From Corynebacterium sp. (GTDB lineage: Bacteria > Actinomycetota > Actinomycetes > Mycobacteriales > Mycobacteriaceae): a DNA stretch of 49,210 bases. Shown here one piece after another: positions 32,982 to 41,214 of the stretch (its first letter is position 1; each line of letters opens with the position of its first letter). The stretch is taken from NCBI RefSeq assembly GCF_030152825.1, contig NZ_JASLIP010000062.1, forward strand, positions 1-49,210, written 5' to 3'. Under the pieces are notes generated by a model that saw only the letters and a list, made by a program, of their open reading frames with translations, did not search any database and was not told the origin of the DNA. Position numbers and translations under genes: made by a program.

Positions 32982-33689
32982 ATGAACGTCAAGGCCACTT
33001 CCTCTCTCAAGCGCACGTGGGGCCGCCGCGCCGCCACAACCCTCGCCGCGATGGCGCTCAGCGCCACGGCCGTCATCAGCCCTGCTCAGGCAGCCCCTGT
33101 CGGCTCCCTCGATCACCTCGGCCGTCCGGCACCACACGTGCTGAACCAGATCGAGCAGTTCGCGAACACCCCTGGCCTGCCTGACAAGGCCAAGTCCGCC
33201 CTGGAGTCGGTGGTCGGATTCTTCCGTGGTGATGGAGACAAGGATCCTGGCGTCTACCTGCCGGAGGGCGGCCCGGCATTCACCCAGTTCGCTTTCCCGA
33301 CCGTATCCATGAAGTGCATCGGTGGCAAGGATAAGGCCGTCGGTACGGCCATGGCTGTTCCGGGCCCGGCAGCTCTGCCGCTACCTGGTGTGGCAGCGGG
33401 TGAGGTGAACTTCGTCTTCACCGCACTGGGCACGGGCCCGGCCGCTAAGAAGCAGGCGATCCCGATGCGCGTCCACTGGGTGAATATCAACAACGGCCGC
33501 ATCGGCACCACCGTGCTGGGGAACAACGGCATCAACCCGAAGGGCCCAGGCACCGTCAATGGCGCAGCGAAGACCGGCTCCGGCACGGTCCTGGCTCTGC
33601 TCGAGGGCGGCGTGACCACGGTGGAGAAGAACTCCGGCCCGTCCAACTGTGGCTTCAGCCCGACCGTGGCAATGATCAACGTCCGCTAA
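32982..33689 (+). CDS. Secreted protein of unknown function
   Basis: A 235-residue exported protein. A basic n-region (SSLKRTWGRR) and hydrophobic core end at a probable signal peptidase I site after SPAQA (about residue 37). The mature part of about 198 residues has two cysteines (MKCIGG and SNCGF), which could form a disulphide, and many Gly, Pro, Val and Ala residues (VPGPAALPLPGVAAGEVNFV, VLGNNGINPKGPGTVNG), suggesting a small beta-sandwich. Similar secreted proteins occur in corynebacteria and mycobacteria in my memory, but I cannot assign a name or role. It is a single-gene unit; its terminator lies within the end of the convergent SulP gene. Confidence 0.8.
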   Translation: MNVKATSSLKRTWGRRAATTLAAMALSATAVISPAQAAPVGSLDHLGRPAPHVLNQIEQFANTPGLPDKAKSALESVVGFFRGDGDKDPGVYLPEGGPAFTQFAFPTVSMKCIGGKDKAVGTAMAVPGPAALPLPGVAAGEVNFVFTALGTGPAAKKQAIPMRVHWVNINNGRIGTTVLGNNGINPKGPGTVNGAAKTGSGTVLALLEGGVTTVEKNSGPSNCGFSPTVAMINVR

Positions 33690-33770
33690 GAGCGGCAGCG
33701 ATAGTCATCACCGGCTAGCGCCACGCACGTGCCCATCGGGACCACGTGCCACGCGCCGCAGAGCTCGCCG

Positions 33771-35000
33771 CTAGTCGGCCTCGCCCCCACTTTCCGTGGG
33801 GGCGATTTTTGTGAGCGCCACGCCCACCGCGGCGCCCAAAACCACACCCACCGCGAGGTTATTGGTGGCCAGGGTCGCCGTGAAGACGCACATCATCACC
33901 AGCGAGTGCTGCCACGGCAACCGCAGCAACCCCTTGGGGCTCACGGTGTACCAGGAGATGGTCTTCAGGGAGACGATGACCATCACCGCAGCCAGCGCCG
34001 CCATGGGGATGGCGGAGACGACCTGGTGCAGCGAGAGGATGAATAGCAGCAAAAACCCGCCAGCGGCAATCGAGGAGAAGCGGGTGCGGGCATGGGATTC
34101 CTCAACGTTGACCATCGTCTGCCCGATCATGCCGCAGCCGCCCGTTCCGGCCAGCGCGCCGGCAGCGATATTAGCCACGCCCTGGCCCCAGGATTCGCGG
34201 GTTTTGTTGGAGGAGGTCATGGTCATCCCGTCCACCAGCTGGCCCGTCATCACCGACTCCACCAGACCGACGGCGGCAAAGCCCAGCGCATAAGGCAGCA
34301 CGAGGAAGAAGGTCTCCCAAGTCCATGGGACATCCGGCATGCGCACCTCGGTCAGCCCACCGGTGAGCCCACCCATGTCCCCCACATCCGGCACCCGCCA
34401 GCCGAGGATCACGACCATCAGGGTCAGGATCGCGATGGCGATCAGAGGTGCGGGGATCGCGACGGTGATCTTCGGGAAGATCAGGAGAGCGGCGATGCCA
34501 ATGGCAAAGAGCACCCATACCGGCCAGTCGGCACCGATGATGTGCTCCAGCTGGGCGGTGAGGATCATGATGCCCAGGGCGTTGACGAAACCGGCCATGA
34601 CCTCGGGTGTGATGAAGCGCTGCAGCTTGGCTACACCCAGCAGACCGAAGATCACCTGAATGATGCCGGCCAGCACGACCGTCACGATGAGGTAATCCGT
34701 CCCGTGGCTGGCCACGAGGGGCGCGATGACCAGGGCGGTGGCGCCGGCGGCACCGGTGATCATCGCCGGGCGCCCACCCGTGAACGCGATAACGAAGCAC
34801 AGCACAACCGTGGAAAACAGCCCCACCGCGGGGCTCACACCGGCGAGGATCGCGAAGCTAATGACCTCGGGGATTAGAGCGAAGGAGGTGGCTAGGCCGG
34901 CCAGCACCTCCGTGCGGAATCGCTGTCGGCTGCTGAAGGCTTCGCGGAAGGAGCCCACCACCGACTGGTACGGCGGCCCCTGGGGAACGGTACGTGGCAT
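33771..35000 (-). CDS. SulP-family anion transporter without STAS domain
   Basis: A 409-residue membrane protein with about 11-12 hydrophobic segments and the SulP features: ALIPEVISFAILAGVSPAVGL in TM1-TM3, GGRPAMITGAAGATALVIAPL, and AGTGGCGMIGQTMVNVEE. SulP proteins usually end in a cytoplasmic STAS domain, which is missing here; the protein stops about 15 residues after the last helix. Sulfate, bicarbonate or a dicarboxylate are possible substrates. The ATG at 35000 lies 7 nt after a TATGCT hexamer on this strand, so I prefer it over the ATG at 35012, which overlaps that hexamer. Confidence 0.87.
   Translation of the reverse strand: MPRTVPQGPPYQSVVGSFREAFSSRQRFRTEVLAGLATSFALIPEVISFAILAGVSPAVGLFSTVVLCFVIAFTGGRPAMITGAAGATALVIAPLVASHGTDYLIVTVVLAGIIQVIFGLLGVAKLQRFITPEVMAGFVNALGIMILTAQLEHIIGADWPVWVLFAIGIAALLIFPKITVAIPAPLIAIAILTLMVVILGWRVPDVGDMGGLTGGLTEVRMPDVPWTWETFFLVLPYALGFAAVGLVESVMTGQLVDGMTMTSSNKTRESWGQGVANIAAGALAGTGGCGMIGQTMVNVEESHARTRFSSIAAGGFLLLFILSLHQVVSAIPMAALAAVMVIVSLKTISWYTVSPKGLLRLPWQHSLVMMCVFTATLATNNLAVGVVLGAAVGVALTKIAPTESGGEAD
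33782..33810 (+). terminator. Terminator of the secreted-protein gene inside the SulP 3' end
   Basis: A 9-bp stem CGCCCCCAC/GTGGGGGCG with a 5-nt loop is followed by ATTTTTG on the plus strand. It lies inside the last codons of the convergent SulP gene. Confidence 0.8.
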
Positions 35001-35007
35001 GTGGTTA

Positions 35008-35013
35008 AGCATA
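35008..35013 (-). promoter_or_regulatory. Candidate -10 element, leaderless SulP gene
   Basis: TATGCT on the minus strand ends 7 nt before the ATG at 35000. No ribosome site is visible. Confidence 0.45.
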
Positions 35014-35181
35014 TCGGGCGGCCGCTATGGCCCCCGGGAGGGTTAGCAGCTCGAAGGCGTGGAGATCATGCTGCTTGAGTCCATGCGCAGCCCTGATCCT
35101 TGCCACGCACAAACAGAAAATCCACCCCGGGCGGTGTGTGGCGCTCCGAGGCGGATCAGTGGGCTGCAGCCCGCTGCTGAG

Positions 35182-36351
35182 TTAGCCCAGAATCTGGCGG
35201 CCCATCACCATGCGGCAGATCTGGTTGGTGCCCTCGTAGATCTGGGTGATCTTAGCGTCGCGCATCATGCGCTCCACCGGGAAGTCACGGGTGAAGCCAT
35301 AACCCCCAAGCAGCTGAACCGCGTCAACGGTGACCTCCATCGCGACGTCGGAAGCGAAGGCCTTGGAACCGGCAGCCATCAGGCCCAGACGCTCCCCGCC
35401 CTCGGCGACCCCGCGCTCCGCGTTGGACGCGGCAGTGTAGATCATCAGCCGGGCGGCGTCGATCTTCATCTTCATATCGGCAAGCATGAACTGGGTGTTC
35501 TGGAAGTCCGCGATGGCCTTCCCGAACTGCTTACGCTCCTTGACATATGCCACGGCCTGGTCGAAAGCCCCCTGGGCGATGCCGAGAGCCTGCGCGCCAA
35601 TGGTCGGACGAGTGTGGTCCAGGGTTTGCAGGGCGGTCTTGAAGCCCGTCCCCTCCTCGCCGATCATGCGGGAAGCCGGCACGCGGCAGTCCTCGAAGTA
35701 CAGCTCCGCAGTCGGAGAACCCTTGATGCCGAGCTTGTGCTCGAGCCCACCGACGCGGAATCCCGGATCGTCCTTGTGCACCATGAACGCGGAGATACCG
35801 CGGGCTCCCGCCTCCGGGTCGGTGACGGCCATGACGGTGTACCAGGAGGAACGCCCACCGTTGGTAATGAAGCACTTGGAGCCGTTGATGACCCACTCAT
35901 CGCCTTCGCGCACGGCGCGGGTCTTCATCGCACCAGCGTCGGAGCCGGCCTCACGCTCGGTCAGCGCGTAGGAGGCGAGCTCACCGTTGGCGATATCCGG
36001 GAGCACTTCCTGCTTCAACTCGTCGGAGCCGTTGAGGATGAGGCCCATGGTGCCGAGCTTGTTCACGGCCGGGATCAGGGAAGACGAGCCACAGACGCGG
36101 GCGACCTCCTCGATCACGATGACCGCCGCGAGGGAGTCCGCCCCCTGGCCACCGCACTCCTCCGGGACGTGGATCGCATTGAACCCGGATTCGTTCAGCG
36201 CCTTGAGGGCCTCCTCCGGGAAGCGCTCATTTTCATCGACGTCCTGCGCATACGGGGCGATGTCCCGCTCCGCAAGACCGCGGATGGCGTCCCGCAGCTC
36301 CTGGTACTCCTCTGGGAGCTTGAATGGTTCGAAATCCGGGTTGAACCCCAT
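35182..36351 (-). CDS. Acyl-CoA dehydrogenase
   Basis: A 389-residue FAD enzyme for the first step of acyl-CoA oxidation. Domain order is normal: helical N-domain (1-115), beta-domain with YALTEREAGSDAGAM near 126 and KCFITNGGRSSWY near 158, and C-domain with ERKQFGKAI near 272, LLGGYGFTRDFPVERMMRDA near 345 and IYEGTNQICR near 369, which holds the catalytic Glu. It resembles the FadE25-type short/branched-chain enzymes of actinobacteria. The ATG at 36351 has GGAGG upstream. It lies 182 nt upstream of the SulP gene and is divergent from the lipoprotein gene. No other beta-oxidation gene is adjacent. Confidence 0.93.
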   Translation of the reverse strand: MGFNPDFEPFKLPEEYQELRDAIRGLAERDIAPYAQDVDENERFPEEALKALNESGFNAIHVPEECGGQGADSLAAVIVIEEVARVCGSSSLIPAVNKLGTMGLILNGSDELKQEVLPDIANGELASYALTEREAGSDAGAMKTRAVREGDEWVINGSKCFITNGGRSSWYTVMAVTDPEAGARGISAFMVHKDDPGFRVGGLEHKLGIKGSPTAELYFEDCRVPASRMIGEEGTGFKTALQTLDHTRPTIGAQALGIAQGAFDQAVAYVKERKQFGKAIADFQNTQFMLADMKMKIDAARLMIYTAASNAERGVAEGGERLGLMAAGSKAFASDVAMEVTVDAVQLLGGYGFTRDFPVERMMRDAKITQIYEGTNQICRMVMGRQILG

Positions 36352-36493
36352 AGGTGACCTCCACAAATTGCGTTTAGGAATTGTGTTCTAGATAACTATC
36401 TGACACTGTACCGCGCCGCGGCATACCGGGGCAGCATTGTCACGATTTCACAACTTTTATCCCTTCCGGTTCTCGGTTTTTCCGCAGCTTAGT

Positions 36494-36499
36494 TATCCT
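36494..36499 (+). promoter_or_regulatory. Candidate -10 element, leaderless DUF4232 lipoprotein gene
   Basis: TATCCT ends 7 nt before the ATG at 36507, without a ribosome site, and starts the envelope gene set that follows. Confidence 0.5.
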
Positions 36500-36506
36500 A
36501 AAATTC

Positions 36507-37253
36507 ATGATTCAGTCCGAGCCGCGCAGCGACGCCCAACCCGCATCCCAGCTAGGCAGAAAGAGCACCGCCCCTGCGACCCCTGCCACGTTGAAGGGCG
36601 CTACCGCCTCCTCCCCCGCAGGCACGCACGCTTCCCGGTGGGCCCGGCGCGCCGCTGCAGGGCTGGGCGCAGCTGCACTGGCACTGACCGCAGCCTGCAG
36701 CGGGGGCGCCGACAACCCCGAGGACGCCGAGCCACAGTCGCTGTCCTCGCAGACGGATCGCGAATCCACGGCCAATGCCGAGTCCGACTCCGCTGGTCTG
36801 GCGGACGCCGGTGATGAGCGCAAGCGCGACGGCCTGTGCACCACCCCTGACCTAAAGATCGATGCGGACAACATGCAGGGCGCGGCCGGCAGCACCCTGC
36901 TGGACGTCGTATTCACGAACACTGGAGACGAGGAGTGCTCGCTCGAGGGCTACCCCGGGGTCAGCCTCGTGACCGATAACAACGGCACGCAGCTGGGCGC
37001 CAGCGCCGATCGCGAGGAATCCGGCGGGTCCGAAAAGGTGACCCTCCAGCCGGGCGACCGCGCAACCGCCTCCGTCCGCATCACGAAGGTCGGGGCGCTG
37101 GGCCCTGAGGAGTGCAGCCCGAAGGCCGCCGACGGGATCCGCGTCTACCCGCCGGAGGAGACCCGCTCTGCCTATATCGAGCTCAAGGGGCTCGAAGGCT
37201 GCACGGGCAAGGATAAGTACATGTCCGTGCAGCCAGTGCGCGCCGCCCAGTAG
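36507..37253 (+). CDS. DUF4232-family lipoprotein
   Basis: A 248-residue lipoprotein. An unusually long N-terminal region of about 45 residues precedes the hydrophobic core and lipobox LTAAC (Cys near residue 64). A Ser/Asp/Glu-rich linker follows (about 65-110). Then comes the DUF4232 domain with its characteristic cysteines and turns: DGLCTTPDLKI, VVFTNTGDEECSLEGYPGVS, LQPGDRATASVRI, GPEECSP and LEGCTGKD. DUF4232 is frequent in exported actinobacterial proteins and has no known function. It lies 19 nt upstream of the GT-C-like membrane protein with AGGGGG between, so the two are co-expressed. Confidence 0.88.
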   Translation: MIQSEPRSDAQPASQLGRKSTAPATPATLKGATASSPAGTHASRWARRAAAGLGAAALALTAACSGGADNPEDAEPQSLSSQTDRESTANAESDSAGLADAGDERKRDGLCTTPDLKIDADNMQGAAGSTLLDVVFTNTGDEECSLEGYPGVSLVTDNNGTQLGASADREESGGSEKVTLQPGDRATASVRITKVGALGPEECSPKAADGIRVYPPEETRSAYIELKGLEGCTGKDKYMSVQPVRAAQ

Positions 37254-37272
37254 CAGCTGACCAGGGGGTTCC

Positions 37273-39201
37273 ATGGGCGCAGCGAGGTCAGTGCGGTTTG
37301 CCACTTTCGCCATCACTCTCGCCGCCACCGGGCTCAGCGCGTACCGGGTGGCTGGCCGCACCCTGTACTGGGATGACTTCCTGATCCCCGCCACCTACGG
37401 CGCCCCAGAGCAGCGCTCGTTCACGGGACTCTTCCTCCCCCACGACGGGCACCTCATGCCCGCCGCGATCGCCCTCCAACTGGCGGTCGACCGCATCGCC
37501 GCCCTGGAATGGTGGCTGCCGGCCACGCTGATCGTGCTCGGCACCTTTGGGTCTGCTGTGCTGTGGGCTGCCAGCGGTGTCGCTCGGGGTCGCCCGGTGG
37601 TGCTGGCCCTGCTGTGTTTCTCCCCATTCCTGGGGGCTGCGCTGGGCTGGTGGTCGGCGGCCATCAACGCGCTGGCCTGGCAAATCGCCTGCGCGGTGGC
37701 ACTGTTGCTGCTGCGCCAGACGAGGCCGGCTTCTCACGCTCGGCTGGCTGTGCGCGGAGCTGCGGTGGCTCTCACCGTCTTCGTCGGGCTGCTGTTCACG
37801 GAGAAGGCGCTTTCCATCCTCCCCGTGCTCACCGCGTTGGCGCTGTTCTTCCCGTCCTTTCTCTACCCGCAGTGTCCGGACGCCGCGCCCCGACGCACGC
37901 GGGTCCTCACCCTTGCGCCTGGGTGGTTGGTCACCGCAGCGTGGGCGGTGCTCTATGTCGCGGTGACCCGGTCTGAGCCGTCGGCTGGGGAGGCCTCGGG
38001 GTCCGTGGTGTGGGGCGCGGTGCCGAGGGCACTGCGGGACGCGGTCCTCCCCGGGGTTCTCGGTGGGCCGTGGAGCTTCGAGCGTTGGGCGCCTGGTGGC
38101 AGCTTCGCCTCCCCCTCGGCTGCAGTGGGCTGGCTCGCTGCGGTCGGGACAGTCGCCCTCGTGGCGGTGTGGCTTTTCCGGCATGGCCAGGGCCTCGCTG
38201 GTACTCGGCTGCGGGCCGGCGGACTCGCGCTCTCGTTGGGTTACCTGGCGCTGGTTTTTCTAGCCCTAGCCTTGGCCCGCTCTGGCGCCAACACGTCGGA
38301 CGTGATCACCGCCTCGCTGCATTATTACGCCGATGCCTTCACCGCTGCCGTCCTGTTGTGCACCGCGGCTGCTGTGCAGGCAGAGGCCCGAGCGCTCCCC
38401 GACCATCGGCTCGCTAGCCACGCGGCGGCAGCTGATCGTGCCCCGCGGGAAACCTCCACGCGCGGTCATGGTGCCAAGGACAAGTCCCGGGCTCCGCGGG
38501 CCCGCGCTATCGTGCAGGCCGTCCTCGCCGTGGGATTCATCGCCTCCTCCACCGCCACCACCGTCGGCTACCTGAATAGCTGGCAGGACGACGACACCGC
38601 CGAGTGGCTGCGCACCGTCAAGTCCAGCCTGCGGGCCGCACCCGCCCCGCTTCTGCCCCAGCCCGTCCCGGCCATGATCGCAAATCGCTACGACGGCCCG
38701 CGGGTGGACATCGGCGACGTCGCCCGCTCCCTGCCTGACTGGCCCGGCGTATCGGCGGGGACGCCACAACCCACGTTCCTCAACGACGAGGGGAAGTTGG
38801 TGGCCGCGGACGTCCTAAAACTCGCGGTCAACGAGCAGCCGGACAGCAAACAATGCGGGCAGCGGATCCCCCTGAACAAACCGACGTTGGTGAAGCTCAG
38901 CGCGCCGCTGAAGTTCGGCGAGTGGACCTGGGTGCTAAACACCACGGCGAGCACCCCCGTCACGCTGCGCATCCTGACCCCCAATGGGCTCGAAAGCTAC
39001 GAGGACTCGCTCGCCCGCGCCCACCGGGTCGCTGTCCCGGCCGAACTGAATCAACAGCACGTGCGGGTCTCCGGGGGCGGGAACACGATCGAGGTTCTGG
39101 CGACCCCACAGCAGCGTTCCACGCCCGCGGTCGGCAACTACGTGTGCCTGGGAGCGGGTGCTATCGGTCCGCTCCTCCCCATGGAGCGCTCGGCACACTA
39201 A
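37273..39201 (+). CDS. Large GT-C-like integral membrane protein with extracytoplasmic C-terminal domain
   Basis: A 642-residue protein I cannot name. The N-terminal 430 residues hold about 10-11 hydrophobic segments, interrupted by a cytoplasmic-like polar loop (about 375-405, Arg/Lys-rich). The first outer loop contains YWDDFLIP near residue 31 and HDGHLMP near residue 57, matching the acidic-pair loop of GT-C glycosyltransferases that use polyprenyl-phosphate sugars. After the last helix (about 415-435), some 200 residues are extracytoplasmic, ending in a domain with beta-strand patterns and two Cys (QCGQRIP, YVCLG). A glycosyltransferase or polymer-export role is an inference from the loop motif and topology only. 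ATG with AGGGGG. Confidence 0.7.
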   Translation: MGAARSVRFATFAITLAATGLSAYRVAGRTLYWDDFLIPATYGAPEQRSFTGLFLPHDGHLMPAAIALQLAVDRIAALEWWLPATLIVLGTFGSAVLWAASGVARGRPVVLALLCFSPFLGAALGWWSAAINALAWQIACAVALLLLRQTRPASHARLAVRGAAVALTVFVGLLFTEKALSILPVLTALALFFPSFLYPQCPDAAPRRTRVLTLAPGWLVTAAWAVLYVAVTRSEPSAGEASGSVVWGAVPRALRDAVLPGVLGGPWSFERWAPGGSFASPSAAVGWLAAVGTVALVAVWLFRHGQGLAGTRLRAGGLALSLGYLALVFLALALARSGANTSDVITASLHYYADAFTAAVLLCTAAAVQAEARALPDHRLASHAAAADRAPRETSTRGHGAKDKSRAPRARAIVQAVLAVGFIASSTATTVGYLNSWQDDDTAEWLRTVKSSLRAAPAPLLPQPVPAMIANRYDGPRVDIGDVARSLPDWPGVSAGTPQPTFLNDEGKLVAADVLKLAVNEQPDSKQCGQRIPLNKPTLVKLSAPLKFGEWTWVLNTTASTPVTLRILTPNGLESYEDSLARAHRVAVPAELNQQHVRVSGGGNTIEVLATPQQRSTPAVGNYVCLGAGAIGPLLPMERSAH

Positions 39202-39274
39202 ACTTGAGCCTTCTTGGTAACCCGGGCGAGCGCGACTGCGCCCCGCCTCAGAACCGAAAGGCTTCAACCGGACT

Positions 39275-40201
39275 ATGGCAGGTGGACTCGCCGCCCTCTT
39301 GGATGACGTCGCACTGATCGCGAAGAAAGCCGCGGCCACGGTGGATGACGTCGCTGCAGCTGCCGGGCGCACGAGCGCGAAGGCCGCGGGAGTGGTGGTG
39401 GACGACGCCACGGTGACCCCAAAGTTCGTTCAGGGCGTGACCCCTGCCCGCGAGCTGCCGATCATCTTCCGCATCGGGCGGGGCTCGCTGTTCAACAAGC
39501 TCGTGATCATCTTGCCGCTGGCGCTGCTGCTGAGCTGGCTCGCCCCGTGGGCGCTGATGCCCCTGTTGATGGTGGGCGGGGTCTACCTCTCCTTCGAGGG
39601 GGCGGAGAAGGTCGCCGAAAAGCTCGGAATCGTCGCCCATCACGACGCCGAGAGCGAGGAGGTCGTCGAGGAGGACGCCCTGGTCAAGCAGGCAATCCTC
39701 ACGGACTTCATCCTCTCGGCGGAGATCATGGTGATCTCGCTGAACGAGGTAGCCACCGAACCCTTCCTGAACCGCACTCTCATCCTCATCGTCGTCGCGC
39801 TCGCCATCACGCTCGGTGTCTACGGCTTCGTGGGCCTGCTGGTGAAAATCGACGATATCGGGCTGCGACTCATCGCCACAGGCAAGCCCGCGGCCGCCCG
39901 CTTCGGCCGGGGTCTGGTCACGGCCATGCCGAAGGTGCTGAATACCATCGCGGTGATCGGTACCTTCGCGATGCTCTGGGTGGGCGGCCACATCCTGCTC
40001 TCCGCCTTCGACGAGCTCGGCTGGCATTGGCCCCACGAAGTCGCCGCAGCTGCGAGCGGTGCCGTCGAATCCTGGGGAGGTTTCGCCTCCTGGACCGCCG
40101 AAACCCTGTGTAGCCTCGGGTTTGGGCTCGTCGCCGGGCTCATCGTGCTTGGCATCGTCGCTGGGTGCAAGGCGACCGCGACGTCGATAAAGAAGAAGTA
40201 G
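39275..40201 (+). CDS. DUF808-family membrane protein
   Basis: A 308-residue protein beginning with the DUF808 signature: GGLAALLDDVALIAKKAAAT then DDVAAAAGRTSAKAAGVVVDD. A cytoplasmic N-domain of about 70 residues precedes four to six transmembrane helices, with SFEGAEKVAEKL near residue 106 and a conserved polar stretch KIDDIGLRL near 190. This is the YedI family, conserved in many bacteria and without known function. The next gene starts 8 nt after its stop, so it is in an operon with the patatin-like protein. Confidence 0.9.
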   Translation: MAGGLAALLDDVALIAKKAAATVDDVAAAAGRTSAKAAGVVVDDATVTPKFVQGVTPARELPIIFRIGRGSLFNKLVIILPLALLLSWLAPWALMPLLMVGGVYLSFEGAEKVAEKLGIVAHHDAESEEVVEEDALVKQAILTDFILSAEIMVISLNEVATEPFLNRTLILIVVALAITLGVYGFVGLLVKIDDIGLRLIATGKPAAARFGRGLVTAMPKVLNTIAVIGTFAMLWVGGHILLSAFDELGWHWPHEVAAAASGAVESWGGFASWTAETLCSLGFGLVAGLIVLGIVAGCKATATSIKKK

Positions 40202-40208
40202 GGAAAAC

Positions 40209-41084
40209 ATGCTGGATGCAAGAAACGTTGCCCTCGTCCTGGAGGGTGGCGGCATGCGCAATAGCTACACCGCGGCCTGCATCGATCAGCTGCTCGCCCA
40301 TGGGGTGAAGTTCGGCTGGGTCGGCGGGGTGAGCGCGGGCGCCTCGCACACCGTGAACTTCCTCTCCGGCGACCGGCTGCGCGCCCGCGAGAGCTTCATC
40401 ACCCTGCCTGCCCACCCCACGGCGGGCGGGATGTCGTCCTTCATCCGGGGCAACGGCTATTTCAACTCGGACTTCATCTACGAGCAGGCCGCGCTACCGA
40501 ATGCATCGATCCCCTTCGATTTCGAGACCTTCTTCGCGGACGACACCCCATTTTCGATCAGCGCGTTGCGTGCCGACACGGGAGAAACGGTCTCCTGGGG
40601 TCGCGGTGATCAGAAAGACGACGCGGACCTGATGCGTCAGGTGCGAGCCAGCTCCACGATCCCCACCCTGATGCCGACGGCCTTCGTCGACGGGGTTCCC
40701 TACGTGGACGGTGCGCTGGGTTCCACGGGTGGCCTCGTGCTGCCGAATGCTATCGAGGCTGGCTTCGATAAGTTCCTCATCCTGGCGACGAAGCCGCGCA
40801 ACTACACCCGCCCGGCGATGGGTTCTCCGCAGTTGGTCCGGCTGTTCAACCGCAAGTACCCGGCGGTGGCGGAGGCAGCGCTGACGAGGCACGAGCGCTA
40901 TAACGCGGTGCGGGAGCAGATGACCGAGCTGGAACGCCAGGGCAAGGCCATGATCTTCTACCCGGAAAACATGATGGTCACCAGCACCGAGCGCAAGGTA
41001 CGCGCGCTCCGGCGGAACTACGCGTTGGGGATGCAGCAGACGATGCGCGAGCTCCCCCGGTGGTTGGAGTTCCTGCGGGACTAG
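40209..41084 (+). CDS. Patatin-like phospholipase family protein
   Basis: A 291-residue cytoplasmic protein with all patatin motifs: oxyanion loop LEGGGMRNSYTA at residues 10-21, nucleophile elbow GVSAG (Ser near residue 42) and the catalytic Asp in YVDGALGS near residue 178. It resembles YjjU-type bacterial patatins. It probably hydrolyses membrane lipids or acyl esters. No signal peptide. It follows the DUF808 gene after 7 nt, the two likely working together at the membrane (inference). Confidence 0.92.
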   Translation: MLDARNVALVLEGGGMRNSYTAACIDQLLAHGVKFGWVGGVSAGASHTVNFLSGDRLRARESFITLPAHPTAGGMSSFIRGNGYFNSDFIYEQAALPNASIPFDFETFFADDTPFSISALRADTGETVSWGRGDQKDDADLMRQVRASSTIPTLMPTAFVDGVPYVDGALGSTGGLVLPNAIEAGFDKFLILATKPRNYTRPAMGSPQLVRLFNRKYPAVAEAALTRHERYNAVREQMTELERQGKAMIFYPENMMVTSTERKVRALRRNYALGMQQTMRELPRWLEFLRD

Positions 41085-41170
41085 CCCACTGTGCTACAGC
41101 TCCTGAGAATCGGGGCTGACCGCCGAGCCTCAGGTTTCCGAAGCCCAGCATAACCGCAGTTCAGATAGGC

Positions 41171-41176
41171 TATCCT
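41171..41176 (+). promoter_or_regulatory. Candidate -10 element of the metal ATPase gene
   Basis: TATCCT at 41171-41176 would place the transcript start near 41183 and give a leader of about 32 nt before the ATG at 41215. It makes the upstream TTG start unlikely. Confidence 0.35.
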
Positions 41177-41214
41177 TGCTAGCGAAACGCGCATTAATAG
41201 GCGAATATGTGCGT

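Noticed and set aside
35159..35180. Near-perfect 20-nt palindrome around GGGCTGCAGCCC after the acyl-CoA dehydrogenase
   Set aside because: It might be a weak terminator, but no T-run follows on either strand and the position gives no further support.
41176..41214. TTG start giving the metal ATPase 13 more residues
   Set aside because: The TTG overlaps a probable -10 hexamer, and the extra residues are not typical for the start of this family.
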